64,000 bases of DNA from Marinobacter flavimaris (GTDB taxonomy: Bacteria; Pseudomonadota; Gammaproteobacteria; Pseudomonadales; Oleiphilaceae), in the NCBI RefSeq assembly GCF_002933295.1, contig NZ_PSSW01000003.1:1-64000 (forward strand), given 5' to 3'. Positions 28,468 through 37,727 of this stretch are shown here, one piece after another. The position numbers and the translations under genes are program-made. The number at the start of each line of letters is the position of its first letter. The first letter of the stretch is position 1. The notes below the pieces were generated by a model. The model did no database searches and had not been told where the DNA came from. It saw nothing but the letters and a program-made list of their open reading frames with translations.

Positions 28468-29790
28468 TCAAAGAACCATAGCCGCCAACCACCCAAAGCC
28501 AAGCAGCGGCAAATTGTAGTGCAGGAACGTCGGCACCACGGTATCCCAGATGTGGTTGTGCTGGCCGTCGGCGTTCAGGCCGGCGGTGGGGCCGAGGGTG
28601 GAGTCGGAGGCCGGGGAACCGGCATCCCCCAGGGCGCCGGCGGTGCCGACCAGGGCCACGATGGCCAGGGGGCTGAAACCCAACTGCAGGGCCAGGGGCA
28701 CGTACAGGGCCGCGATAATGGGGATGGTCGAGAAGGACGAACCGATACCCATGGTGATCAGCAGACCCACCACCAGCATCAGCAGCGCCGCCATGGCCTT
28801 GTTCTCGCCGATGGTCGCCACGGAGCTGTCCACCAGGGCGGCAATTTCACCGGTTTCCCGCATCACTTCGGCAAAACCAGACGCGGCGATCATGATGAAA
28901 CCGATCATCGCCAGCATCTTCATGCCCTCGGTGAACAGGTCGTCGGCCTCCTTCCAGCGCACCACACCAGACAGGTTGAAGAGCACGAACCCGGCCAGGG
29001 CGCCCAGGATCATCGAGCCAAGCCAGAGCTGCACTACAAAGGCGGTGACGATGGCCAACAGAGCCATAACCAGGGTGCGGGGGCTATAGCTGGTGTCTAC
29101 CCGTTCGGCTTTGGTGATGGTTTCCAGGTTGTAGGTGCGGCCACTGCGGTAGCTGAAAAAGACCGCGATCAGCAAGCCGCACAGCATGCCCAGTGCCGGC
29201 AGGGCCATGGCTTTCATGACGCTCAGGCCGGAGGCATCGACGCCGTTGGCGTTGATCTTGGCGATCAGGATCTCGTTCAGGTAAATGCCGCCAAAGCCGA
29301 CGGGCAAAAACATGTAGGGTGTAATCAGGCCGAAGGTCAGCACACAGGCAACCATGCGGCGGTCCATGTTCAGTTTTGCCATCACGTACAGCAGCGGCGG
29401 TACTACCAACGGTATGAAGGCAATGTGGATCGGCAGGATATTCTGGGACGAGATGGCAATGGCCAGCAGCAGGCCAATGATCAGGAAGCGGATGCCGTTA
29501 ACGGCGGCGCCTTCTTCCTGGCGACCGACCAGGGCCAGGGCCTTGTCGGCCAGGGCGTGGGCCAGGCCGGACTTGCCGATGGCAACGGCGAAAGCACCGA
29601 GGGTGGCATAGGACAGTGCCACGGTGGCACCGCCGCCCAGGCCGCTATTGAAGGCTTCGATGGTGGCTTCCAGGGACATTCCTGCAATCAGGCCGCCGGA
29701 TACGGCACCGATGATGAGGGCAACAACAACGTGAATGCGGCACAAACTCAGGACGAGCATGATGGCAACCGCAGCAACAACGGCATTCAT
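28468..29790 (-). CDS. Na+/H+ antiporter family protein (NhaC/YuiF-like)
   Basis: A 440-residue inner-membrane carrier with about 11-12 predicted helices and no large soluble domain. The N-terminal half ([40 protein letters not shown], in segments) and the C-terminal [16 protein letters not shown] and [15 protein letters not shown] match the Na+/H+ antiporter family to which Bacillus YuiF and Haemophilus HI1107-like proteins belong. Some members of this group are annotated as amino acid (histidine) carriers, so the substrate is uncertain. It is monocistronic and converges on yheV. Confidence 0.8.
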   Translation of the reverse strand: MNAVVAAVAIMLVLSLCRIHVVVALIIGAVSGGLIAGMSLEATIEAFNSGLGGGATVALSYATLGAFAVAIGKSGLAHALADKALALVGRQEEGAAVNGIRFLIIGLLLAIAISSQNILPIHIAFIPLVVPPLLYVMAKLNMDRRMVACVLTFGLITPYMFLPVGFGGIYLNEILIAKINANGVDASGLSVMKAMALPALGMLCGLLIAVFFSYRSGRTYNLETITKAERVDTSYSPRTLVMALLAIVTAFVVQLWLGSMILGALAGFVLFNLSGVVRWKEADDLFTEGMKMLAMIGFIMIAASGFAEVMRETGEIAALVDSSVATIGENKAMAALLMLVVGLLITMGIGSSFSTIPIIAALYVPLALQLGFSPLAIVALVGTAGALGDAGSPASDSTLGPTAGLNADGQHNHIWDTVVPTFLHYNLPLLGFGWLAAMVL

Positions 29791-29906
29791 GGCAAAACTC
29801 CGGGTAGGAATTAATGGTTTGTCCGGCCCCTTGTGGGGACCGGCATCATGAAAAGCGCGGTAATGTGCAGGAAATGGTCGCGGTAGTCAAAGCGGTTGTG
29901 TAACGG

Positions 29907-30137
29907 TCAGGCTTCATCAAGGCGGGCAAAGCGGGGGACCTGTTCGCCGGCCATTTCCACGGTTTCCCGGAACATGGTCAGCGGGCGTACCCAGAGGCTG
30001 TAATCACCGTACAGGCAGCGATAAACCACCATCTGTTCTTCAGTTTCACTGTGCCGGGCGATCCCGAGTACTTCGTAATCCTTGCCCTTATAGTGCCGGT
30101 AACGGCCAGGGCGTATGTCGTTCTTGCGTTCGGTCAT
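29907..30137 (-). CDS. DUF1653 domain protein
   Basis: A 76-residue soluble protein made almost entirely of a DUF1653 domain: RPGRYRHYKGKDYEVLG, then EEQMVVYRCLYGDYSLWVRPLTMF. The fold is a small beta-barrel; function is unknown. It is alone between the antiporter and the divergent diguanylate cyclase gene. Confidence 0.85.
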   Translation of the reverse strand: MTERKNDIRPGRYRHYKGKDYEVLGIARHSETEEQMVVYRCLYGDYSLWVRPLTMFRETVEMAGEQVPRFARLDEA

Positions 30138-30296
30138 TCTCGGCCTCGATGGTTTCAGGCTATGCTGGCCTTGCAGTTATAGAGGACGCAGCACGCGCAA
30201 CCGTCTAAAATGGAAGCAACTGCAAGGATGCAAAAAGACTCAGTCAGGGCCTGAAAGTGTAGAACACCAGGAAGGGCCCGGAAACCGGAAACCGCT

Positions 30297-32093
30297 ATGA
30301 TGCGGCAGTTATCCTGCATCCTTCTGATTTTTCTGTCGCTGGCATGCCTGGCCAGCGCGCCTGTTCAGGCCGCTCCCGTAGCCTTTGACTGGCTGGAAGC
30401 GCCCGCCGATGAGCTGGCACTCGAAGACGTTCGCGCCCTGCCCCCGGGCGCCTGGCAGAGGTTTGGCTCAAATGAGGTTTTTAATCGCGGGTTCAGCGAT
30501 GGCAGTTTCTGGCTGAGAGTCGAGATTCCGCCAGAGCCGGTGAACCGGGTTCTGGAAATCGGCTATCCGTTGCTGGACGAGGTGTCCGTGCACTGGGTGG
30601 TTGATGGCGAGCTGATCCAGACCCACCATACGGGCGATACCCTCCCGTTCAGCAGTCGCCCGATTTATCACCGCAATTTCGTCTTCCTGGTACCGTCGAA
30701 TACCGATACGGCGACCGCCTTTGTGCGCGTGCAAACGCTCGGGTCGGTACAGATTCCCGTGGCAGTCACGCCTTCGGCCGAATTCCTGGCCAATGAGCAG
30801 CTGTCTTACGGCTGGCAGACGATGTTTCTGGGTATCATCGCTGCGATGGCGCTCTACAATCTGTTTCTGTTTGTCATCGTGCGCCATTCCACCTACTTCT
30901 GGTACGTGCTGACGGTTGTGTTTACCGGGCTGGTTCAGCTCAACTTCAATGGTGTGCTCTTCCAGTGGCTGTGGCCGAATGCCCCGGGTATCAACCGGTA
31001 TTTCACCATTCCGGTTATCTGTTTCGCTCTGTTCTCCGCCATTATCTTCGCCATCCGTTTTCTCAATATCCGGTCCTACAGCCTCAGAAGTTACCGCTTC
31101 CTGCAGTGGATTCTGGCCGCCATTTCTGCCAGCTTCGTCTTTACTCTTTTTGGCAGTTACCAGACGGGGATTGTCCTGGTCAGCGCGATTGCGGCAGTGG
31201 TCACTCCCGCGGTCTGGTTCATCGGTTTCCTGGTCTGGCGGAAAGGTCAGGTATTGGGCGGTTTCTACGTTCTGGCCTGGACGCCATTGCTGATCGGCCA
31301 TCTGATTCTCGCGGTCAGCAAGCTTGGCATCATGCCCCGCAGTTTCCTGACCGAGTTCATGCCTCAGATCGGCGTGGCCCTGGAGGTGGTTCTGCTTTCC
31401 TTTGCGCTTGCCTACCGGATCAACCTGGAACGTCGCAAGCGCCATGAGGCCCAGGAGCAGGCGCTGGCGATCCAGCAGCAGGCCAACCTGACCCTGGAGA
31501 TGCGGGTTCAGGCGCGCACCGACGAACTGGAACGGGCCAATGAGCAGCTCAAGGCGATCAGCCTCACCGACGGTCTGACCCATGTGGCCAACCGGCGTCG
31601 GTTCGATGAAAAACTCAACGATGAGTGGCGACGGGCCCAGAGACACGGTCACCCGTTGAGCCTGTTGATGCTGGATATTGATCACTTCAAGCGGGTAAAC
31701 GACGAGCTGGGACACCTGGTTGGCGACGATTGCCTGACCGCGGTGGCCGCCTTGTGCGTCGCAGAAGTGCAGCGTTCCGGGGATCTGTTGGCCCGCTATG
31801 GCGGCGAGGAATTCAGCATCCTGCTACCAGCCACGCCTGAGGAGGGAGCGGTTCGGGTGGCCGAGCGAGTGCGTCAGGCGGTGGCCCGTTCCCCGGTGCA
31901 TTCCGGGGAACGGGTGGCTCCGGTCAGTCTTACCATCAGTGTGGGCGTGGCGTGCCTGGTGCCAGGGCCAGATATGGAGCCCCAGGAGCTCATCCGTCAG
32001 GCCGATGAGGCGCTATACGCGGCCAAGGAGTCTGGCCGTAACCGGGTTATGGTGGCGCGGGATTTCAGGGCGGCGAGCGCACCTGGTGCCTGA
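30297..32093 (+). CDS. Diguanylate cyclase with 7TMR-DISM sensor
   Basis: A 598-residue membrane enzyme that should make cyclic di-GMP. A signal peptide (residues 1-26) precedes a periplasmic 7TMR-DISM extracellular domain (about 30-170), seven membrane helices (about 180-385), a coiled coil (about 390-425) and a GGDEF domain (about 425-590). The active-site motif is intact (RYGGEEF), and an RxxD inhibitory site (RSGD) lies five residues before it, so product feedback is likely. The sensor has the same architecture as that of the hybrid kinase at 1.1-3.5 kb. The neighbour on the opposite strand is the broken doxX gene, at the end of an operon that also has a c-di-GMP protein. Confidence 0.92.
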   Translation: MMRQLSCILLIFLSLACLASAPVQAAPVAFDWLEAPADELALEDVRALPPGAWQRFGSNEVFNRGFSDGSFWLRVEIPPEPVNRVLEIGYPLLDEVSVHWVVDGELIQTHHTGDTLPFSSRPIYHRNFVFLVPSNTDTATAFVRVQTLGSVQIPVAVTPSAEFLANEQLSYGWQTMFLGIIAAMALYNLFLFVIVRHSTYFWYVLTVVFTGLVQLNFNGVLFQWLWPNAPGINRYFTIPVICFALFSAIIFAIRFLNIRSYSLRSYRFLQWILAAISASFVFTLFGSYQTGIVLVSAIAAVVTPAVWFIGFLVWRKGQVLGGFYVLAWTPLLIGHLILAVSKLGIMPRSFLTEFMPQIGVALEVVLLSFALAYRINLERRKRHEAQEQALAIQQQANLTLEMRVQARTDELERANEQLKAISLTDGLTHVANRRRFDEKLNDEWRRAQRHGHPLSLLMLDIDHFKRVNDELGHLVGDDCLTAVAALCVAEVQRSGDLLARYGGEEFSILLPATPEEGAVRVAERVRQAVARSPVHSGERVAPVSLTISVGVACLVPGPDMEPQELIRQADEALYAAKESGRNRVMVARDFRAASAPGA

Positions 32094-32107
32094 GGTCTCC
32101 CGGATCT

Positions 32108-32494
32108 TCAGTTCTTCAGTTTGTACCGCCCTGGTCCGAGGAATATCACTGCAACTGCTGTAAAGAGGAAGAAGCCCTGCAGCTCCAGCGCCCAGCCGCC
32201 GCTGCGCCCAAGGCTCAGGAGTTCGTTGCCGTGAACCAGGATGATGGCAAACAGCATGTTGAAAATAATCAGCAGCGCACCGATCCGGGTCTGATACCCA
32301 AGGATGACCATCAGCGGCGCGATGATCTCACCCACTTACACCCCGTAGGCGAGGAAGGTTGGCAGGCCGTGGCTGGCCAGCTCCCCTTCAATGAAGCCGA
32401 TGCCGTTGAGCAGCTTGGCAATGCCATGGAACAGCATCAGGCCGCCCAGGGTCAGGCGGATAATCAGTTTTCCCAGATCAGCGTTTTCGAGCAA
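32108..32494 (-). pseudogene. DoxX-family membrane protein with an in-frame stop codon
   Basis: From TTG (32494, after ribosome site GGAGA) the frame encodes LLENADLGKLIIRLTLGG and LMLFHGIAKL, then stops at TAA (32336-32338, codon 53). It resumes in the same frame with VGEIIAPLMVILGYQTRIGA and continues to 32108. The 129 codons in one frame match a complete DoxX protein with four helices. DoxX relatives have a residue such as tyrosine at the stop position (a TAC to TAA change would explain it). It is last in the cupredoxin/GGDEF-EAL/globin operon, 16 nt after the globin stop. The part after the stop might be made by re-initiation at the adjacent GTG. Confidence 0.8.
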
Positions 32495-32510
32495 GGTACA
32501 GGTCTCCGTT

Positions 32511-32960
32511 CTACAGATTGCGAATGTCAGGGTAAAGCGGCAGCAGTTGTTTGATCAGTCGGTTCTGGGCGCCGGTTGGGATATCGTTCTGTTCCATGGC
32601 CAGAATCAGGTTCTCGGCCAGGGCATTGAACTGGGTGTCCGTGATGTCCATGTCAGAGTGCAGTTCACGCATCTCTCGCCCGGTATAGCTGCAGGGCCCA
32701 CCGCTGAGCTCGCACAACTGATCCGTGAGGTTCTGGTGAAACCGGGCGACATCCATGCCTTTGAACTGTTGGTTGATGCGTTCGTCCTCGACGATCAGGT
32801 AGAGCAGGTCCTCCACCACGTTTTCAATGCCTTCACGTTCACCGAGCTGCTGATAAAGGGATCTATCAGGTTGGCTGTTCAGACTCTGGCAGCCACCGAG
32901 CATCAGTGCCAGCGAGATTAACAGGGCGGTAGGCGTAAGGTAGAGATTGGTAAGTGCCAT
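32511..32960 (-). CDS. Group I truncated hemoglobin anchored as a lipoprotein
   Basis: A 149-residue protein with a lipoprotein signal (lipobox LGGC, Cys24) followed by a truncated globin fold from about residue 34 (SLYQQLGEREGIENVVEDLL). The proximal heme ligand is His101 in MRELHSDM, in the usual context YTG-x-x-MRE-x-H. Typical group I truncated globins are cytoplasmic, so membrane anchoring in the periplasm is notable. Two extra cysteines (83 and 90) could form a disulfide. It starts 2 nt after the DUF3034 stop. O2, NO or other small-ligand binding is expected from the fold; the physiological ligand is unknown. Confidence 0.88.
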   Translation of the reverse strand: MALTNLYLTPTALLISLALMLGGCQSLNSQPDRSLYQQLGEREGIENVVEDLLYLIVEDERINQQFKGMDVARFHQNLTDQLCELSGGPCSYTGREMRELHSDMDITDTQFNALAENLILAMEQNDIPTGAQNRLIKQLLPLYPDIRNL

Positions 32961-32962
32961 GA

Positions 32963-33838
32963 TCAGAAACTCCCCTGCAGCGACAGATACAGACCTTGCT
33001 GGTCTTCCAGTGTGGCAACGTCACCCAGGTTGACCAGGGCGCCCGTGACCGCCAGACGACGGTCCGGCACCCAGGCCACGAACAGGTCCCACCAGTCATC
33101 TTCGGTGGCAAACCCCAGGTTGTCCGGTTTTTGCCGGTATTCCGCGCCCACCAGCCACTGGCGGTTGAGGAAAAGCCCGACGCTGCCCTCCATCATCAGT
33201 TCGTGGCTGTTGTTCTGGTCGCCGCCAAAACCGAGAAGCCCGCCCTGGTTGGCCCGGGTGGCCCGGGCGGTCAGATTAACCAGCAGGTTGCGTTCCATCA
33301 CGGCGGCGAAGAACAGCTTGCTGCCGCTGACATAGACATCGGTGCCACTGTCATCCCGGGCGCCGATCGCCGAGGATACGGTGAAATCCCGCTGCCGCTT
33401 GTACTGCACGCCGGCGGACCACTGGCCCGAGGGACTGTAAAGCACATCGCCAACGAGCCGGATCTTGGCGCCAAAAATATCCTGGTTCAGCTCGTCCTGT
33501 TCAAGGCCGAAGCCGTCTTTGAGGGTAAACACCAGGCTGTCCAGATCCAGGGTCTGCCGCGCCACGGTGAGCTCCAGCCGGTTATTCCAGTTCAAGCCGG
33601 CACCGGTAACCGCAAGCGTGTAATCGTCCACTTCGGCCCGGCTGAGTGCCAGGGTGCCACCCCACTCCTCGTCGCTGGCATAGCTCCCCAGCAGTGCCCA
33701 GGGTACCAGGCCGCCGCCGGCACTGCCCTCTATGGTGGTAACGCCGCCGGTCGCCCAGATCCGGCTGCCGATGTCGGCCGTGGCAGTCGGTGCTGCCAGA
33801 AACGCCAGGATTAGGGCCATCAGACGTCTAGCTGTCAT
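32963..33838 (-). CDS. DUF3034 family outer-membrane beta-barrel protein
   Basis: A 291-residue exported protein: signal peptide (residues 1-21, ending TATA-DIG), the family start TTIEGSAGGGLVPWALLG, then alternating beta strands through to a terminal phenylalanine (SLQGSF), as in outer-membrane barrels. Function of DUF3034 is not known. The ATG at 33838 overlaps the GGDEF/EAL stop as ATGA, so the two are translationally coupled. Family members are often found beside cupredoxin-like and c-di-GMP genes, which supports a shared role. Confidence 0.85.
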   Translation of the reverse strand: MTARRLMALILAFLAAPTATADIGSRIWATGGVTTIEGSAGGGLVPWALLGSYASDEEWGGTLALSRAEVDDYTLAVTGAGLNWNNRLELTVARQTLDLDSLVFTLKDGFGLEQDELNQDIFGAKIRLVGDVLYSPSGQWSAGVQYKRQRDFTVSSAIGARDDSGTDVYVSGSKLFFAAVMERNLLVNLTARATRANQGGLLGFGGDQNNSHELMMEGSVGLFLNRQWLVGAEYRQKPDNLGFATEDDWWDLFVAWVPDRRLAVTGALVNLGDVATLEDQQGLYLSLQGSF

Positions 33839-36189
33839 TCTGAATACTCCGGGTTGGTATGGGTCAATTGCTCCCGGCGTGCAGCCAGGGAATGGGCCGT
33901 CTCCGGCAGGTCCTCCGGTGCGACCGGACGGCTCAGGTAGAAACCCTGAGCCAGGTTGCAGCCCCAATGCTGCAGAAGACGCCACGCCTCCAGGTTCTCG
34001 ATACCTTCGGCTACAACCTTCAGCCCGAGGCCGTGGGCCATATCAATGGTGGACTGCACAATCAGCTGGTCCTGAGGCTCGGAATCCAGTTTAAGTACGA
34101 ACGATTTGTCGATCTTCAACTCCTGTACCGGCAGTTTGCGGAGCTGGGACAACGAGGAATAGCCGGTGCCGAAGTCATCTACCGACAAAGTCACGCCCAG
34201 CTCCCGAAGCTGTTTCAGGGTGGCCATGGCCACTTCCGGGTCTTCCATCAGGGCGCTCTCGGTCACTTCCAGGGTGACCCGTTCCAGGTCGTGGTGCCAA
34301 TCGGAAAAGGTTTCGGCAATGTGCCGGGTCAGGGCGGGCCAGATCAGGTCCATGGCGGACAGGTTGATGGCAACGCCCGCGTCGACACCCTGTTCATGCC
34401 ATCGCCGGGCATCGCTGGCTACGCGTTGGAGTATGTGGGCTGTCAGATCGTGGATCTGTCCCGACTGTTCGGCAAGAAAGATAAACTCTTCCGGGGAAAT
34501 AAAGCCCAACTCCGGGTGAATCCATCGCACCAGCGCTTCCACCTGCTCCAGCTCGCCGGTCTGGCTGTTCAGTTTTGGCTGATAGTTCATGTGCAACCCG
34601 TTGTTCAGGATGGCGGTGTGCAGATCGGTAACCAGTTTCAGTTCCCGGAGATGACTTTCATCCTGTCCGGGCTTGTAGCGTGTGAAGGCTTCGGGATGGG
34701 CCTCGGCCTGCTCGAAGGTGAGATTGAGCCGGCGACGCAGGGCGTCGGTATCCGAGGCATCTTCCGGCAGTTCCATGGTGACGATGGTGACCCTGAGGGA
34801 GAAGGGCGTCTGGTCTACCTGCAAGGGAGATTCGATGAGCGCGTGCAGTTGCCGGATTCTGTCACTGCCTTGCTCCGGGGGCAGTGAAGGGATCAGGGCC
34901 AGGAATTCGCCGCCACCGGTGCGGGCGAGGATATGGGCGTCCGGGAGTTCCTGCTGCAGGCGCTTGGCAATACCGATCAGGACCTTGTCGCCGAATTCCA
35001 GCCCCAGGGTGTCGTTGATATCGGAGAGATCGTTGAGCCGGATCCCCACCAGTGAACCCGTGCCACGGTTCTCAAACAGCTCGGCGGCCTCCTGCATCAG
35101 GGCGTTGCGGTTTTTCAGTCCGGTGACGTCATCGTGGGTCGCCGCATAGCGGATCTGGGCTTCCCGCTCCCGAAGGCCAGACAGCATATCCCGCAGGGCG
35201 TTGCGGAGCTGGGTCAGTTCGCCGCCGGCCCGGATGGCCGGTGCCTCGGGTGTGGTGCCCTCACCGATAGCCCGCGCGTAGCTTGCCAGCTGCAAAACCG
35301 GGCGCCCGAGGTTCCGGGCAATGACCAGCGCCAGCAGAATGGCGAAAATCAGGATGGCGGTCACCAGCAGGGCAATTTCCACCGCTCGCCGGTAGTAATT
35401 CTGGAGCGTGGCATCACGGCTGATCAGGAGCACGGCCTGGACGGCGGCGGGGTCTGATTCGCCCAGGTTGATGATCCGGGTGAAATAACCGGCACTTTCA
35501 ATAAAATTGGCGTTGGCGGATGCGCCTGCAAGCTCCTGTTCCAGCTTGGCATCGATGCTGCTGGTGGCGGCAAAACTGTTCAGGTTGTCGTTCTGGTTCG
35601 ATCGCGCCCGGAAGATCACCGAGGTGCCACTGAGCCTGGCGATGACCTCTGCCAGGGACTGGTCCATGGCAAAGCCGCTGACCAGCGAGGCCCGAAGCCC
35701 CGGGGCCTCTATCGGGATGATGAGAATCTCGTAGCCCCTGCCATCAATGGCCCGCAGTGACCGGGTAAACCCATTACGACGGGTGCTTGTCAGCTGTTCC
35801 TGGCTGACGGCAGGAAAAGGGTTTTGCAGGGTCGAGGCCAGGGGCTCTCCCTGACTGTCCAGCAAGAGCGCGAAGTCGGCACCCACCCTGCCGCTGTGGT
35901 TTTCCAGGGCACTGTCGATGGTTGCCGGGTCGCGGCTGGCAATGGCCGAGCGAAAGCCGAAATCCTGCACCACAACACTGAGCCGGGACAGTTCCAGCTC
36001 AGTCCGGCGGTCAATGACCTCGTTGGTCAGCCGCTCTCCGATGGCCAGCTGTTCCAGTGCCCGGCTTTTCTCATCCTCGAACAGGTACACCATCAGCAGG
36101 GCGACGATCACCAGGCTGACCAGCGCCACCAGAGAGATCATGGCGGCAATAAGCCGGCCCCGGAATCCGAGACGAGATACCAGACCCAT
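33835..36189 (-). CDS. Membrane GGDEF/EAL protein, probable c-di-GMP phosphodiesterase
   Basis: A 784-residue sensor. Helix 1 (about residues 12-38), a periplasmic region (about 40-275), helix 2 (about 275-300), a HAMP-like linker, a GGDEF domain (about 345-505) and an EAL domain (about 515-770). The GGDEF motif is degenerate (TGGGEF, Asp replaced by Gly), so cyclase activity is doubtful. The EAL domain keeps EALVRW, the NLS and DDFGTGYSSL motifs and a glutamate in VAEGIE, so it should cleave c-di-GMP. The ATG at 36189 overlaps the cupredoxin stop (TGATG) and has a GGGAG ribosome site. The periplasmic part may read the redox or metal state of its operon partners. Confidence 0.9.
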   Translation of the reverse strand: MGLVSRLGFRGRLIAAMISLVALVSLVIVALLMVYLFEDEKSRALEQLAIGERLTNEVIDRRTELELSRLSVVVQDFGFRSAIASRDPATIDSALENHSGRVGADFALLLDSQGEPLASTLQNPFPAVSQEQLTSTRRNGFTRSLRAIDGRGYEILIIPIEAPGLRASLVSGFAMDQSLAEVIARLSGTSVIFRARSNQNDNLNSFAATSSIDAKLEQELAGASANANFIESAGYFTRIINLGESDPAAVQAVLLISRDATLQNYYRRAVEIALLVTAILIFAILLALVIARNLGRPVLQLASYARAIGEGTTPEAPAIRAGGELTQLRNALRDMLSGLREREAQIRYAATHDDVTGLKNRNALMQEAAELFENRGTGSLVGIRLNDLSDINDTLGLEFGDKVLIGIAKRLQQELPDAHILARTGGGEFLALIPSLPPEQGSDRIRQLHALIESPLQVDQTPFSLRVTIVTMELPEDASDTDALRRRLNLTFEQAEAHPEAFTRYKPGQDESHLRELKLVTDLHTAILNNGLHMNYQPKLNSQTGELEQVEALVRWIHPELGFISPEEFIFLAEQSGQIHDLTAHILQRVASDARRWHEQGVDAGVAINLSAMDLIWPALTRHIAETFSDWHHDLERVTLEVTESALMEDPEVAMATLKQLRELGVTLSVDDFGTGYSSLSQLRKLPVQELKIDKSFVLKLDSEPQDQLIVQSTIDMAHGLGLKVVAEGIENLEAWRLLQHWGCNLAQGFYLSRPVAPEDLPETAHSLAARREQLTHTNPEYSE

Positions 36190-36854
36190 CAAAGCTCCCG
36201 AAAGCGCTGCTGGAGACGGTCCAGCGAGCCTTCCGCGGCGGGCTCGGGCTCAAGATTGAGGGTGACGATTGCGGACTCGCTATCACGTTCGATTTCACGG
36301 GTGACCGGGCGGGTATTATCCGGCAGTCGTGGGTGCCAGATCTCAAGTGTCACCGTGCCCTGGCTGCCCTCGCTGGGCAGTGCATCGAGCGAGAGGGTGA
36401 CCTTGCCGGAGGCATCTGTCCGGCCGGTGGCAGCGGTGTCGGTGACCACCACAAAGCCCTGCATGTGGTCGTGAATGTTGCAGCCCAGTTCAACGATGCC
36501 TGGCTTGTCGAAAACAATGGGAGCCGCCGGGCGGTCGGCGTAAAGCTCGATGTTGAAGGTTTTTGCCGGCGAGAAGGAATACACGTGATGCTGGGTATTG
36601 TCGCGATTCGGGAAATCCACGCTGGAGCCGACTGGCACCACCAGTACATGGGGGTGGAAGGCGCGATCCTTCTGATAGATTTCGGCAGAAACCGGTGTTG
36701 CCGGACGGGCACTGTCTACGGAAACCACGGCATTGGCCACGGGTTCGGTGTTGCCTTCCAGGGTGACGGTTACGGACAGCTCGTACGCGTTGGCTGTCGA
36801 TACCATGGCAGAAATCAACAGTCCCGCCAGCACTGCAATCGCTGATACTTTCAT
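36189..36854 (-). CDS. Periplasmic cupredoxin-like (plastocyanin/methylamine-utilisation type) protein
   Basis: A 221-residue exported protein. Signal peptide residues 1-23 (TANA-YE), a cupredoxin domain to about residue 137 and a C-terminal beta-rich extension. Candidate type I copper ligands are present: His89/His90 in NRDNTQHHVYS and the GCNIHDHM segment with Cys125, His128, His130 and Met131. These proteins carry electrons or bind copper in the periplasm. Translation is coupled to the GGDEF/EAL gene (TGATG overlap), which suggests that the two act together. Confidence 0.85.
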   Translation of the reverse strand: MKVSAIAVLAGLLISAMVSTANAYELSVTVTLEGNTEPVANAVVSVDSARPATPVSAEIYQKDRAFHPHVLVVPVGSSVDFPNRDNTQHHVYSFSPAKTFNIELYADRPAAPIVFDKPGIVELGCNIHDHMQGFVVVTDTAATGRTDASGKVTLSLDALPSEGSQGTVTLEIWHPRLPDNTRPVTREIERDSESAIVTLNLEPEPAAEGSLDRLQQRFREL

Positions 36855-36870
36855 TAAACCTCTGAACCTG

Positions 36871-37560
36871 TCAGGCCAGGCCGGACCCGAGAGAAAATCG
36901 AATGTGGTTCCTTACCAGCAGATTTTCCCAGTAATGCCGCATCCAGTCCCAGGCGGCGTTGTTCACCTGCTCGACAAACGGGTCGAGGTTGAGTTCGTAG
37001 TAGTCCGGCGTGCCTGCTATCTGCAACACGGTTACGGTGATGGAGTCGTCCAGCTCGTTGGCAAAGGGCTCGCCGATAAGCTGATGAGCCAGAAGATTAG
37101 CACGAGTTGCTTCCATATCCACGATTTCGCTGGCCCGGGTACACCGGTTGTTTTCGTACATTTCTTCCATCAACCGATGACAAAGGTAGGCGCGGATCAG
37201 CAGGCCATCGAGACCGTCGTAGCGAACCAGGAGCGCTGATGGCTGGGTAAAATACCGGATGGCGGCATTCACAAAGGGCTCAAACAGATCGGCTTTGCCG
37301 GCTTCCCGGGCACAGGCTTCGACGCATTCGATCAGCCTTGGTGCCATTTCGATGTACTCAACCACGAACTGGAACAGGCAGGTGGCGGGCTGATACCCCT
37401 CAATAGTGACCGCAGACGGGAGCGCGGCAACCTTTTCGTGAAGCTGTCGGAGGAAGGTCCCGGAGCGGGCTTCCTTGCGCCGCGCCTGGTCAATAATCTC
37501 AAGGACTACCTGTGGTGTCATTTCAGGAGAAGCCGATGTCTGAACGAATTGAGGTCGCAA
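36871..37560 (-). CDS. Uncharacterised helical protein at the head of the cupredoxin/c-di-GMP operon
   Basis: I do not recognise this protein. It has about 229 residues, no signal peptide and no membrane helix, and is predicted mostly alpha-helical. A central segment reads VVEYIEMAPRLIECVEACAREAG and a later one DMEATRANLLAHQLIGEPFA (given in part). TTG at 37560 is preferred because GGGAGG lies 5 nt upstream; an ATG at 37521 lacks a ribosome site. The stop is 16 nt before the cupredoxin start, so it is probably the first gene of the operon. It could be a cytoplasmic regulator or partner of the EAL protein. Confidence 0.65.
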   Translation of the reverse strand: MRPQFVQTSASPEMTPQVVLEIIDQARRKEARSGTFLRQLHEKVAALPSAVTIEGYQPATCLFQFVVEYIEMAPRLIECVEACAREAGKADLFEPFVNAAIRYFTQPSALLVRYDGLDGLLIRAYLCHRLMEEMYENNRCTRASEIVDMEATRANLLAHQLIGEPFANELDDSITVTVLQIAGTPDYYELNLDPFVEQVNNAAWDWMRHYWENLLVRNHIRFSLGSGLA

Positions 37561-37727
37561 GGCGCCTCCCGTTGTTAGCAACTGATAGCAACGAGTTCCC
37601 GGGCAGGAGAGGAGGGCTGGCTACCACATCGTGCCTGCCTTTTTAGACAAGTGTAGCCGAGATTTTTGCCCCTGCTTTTCCGCTGTGGTGAAAATCCCCG
37701 CCTGTAATGTTACGGATTGAATCTGCG

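Noticed and set aside
28336..29814. 492-codon open frame antisense to the antiporter
   Set aside because: It starts inside a palindromic repeat and gives a low-complexity Gly/His/Gln-rich product; the minus-strand antiporter explains the region.
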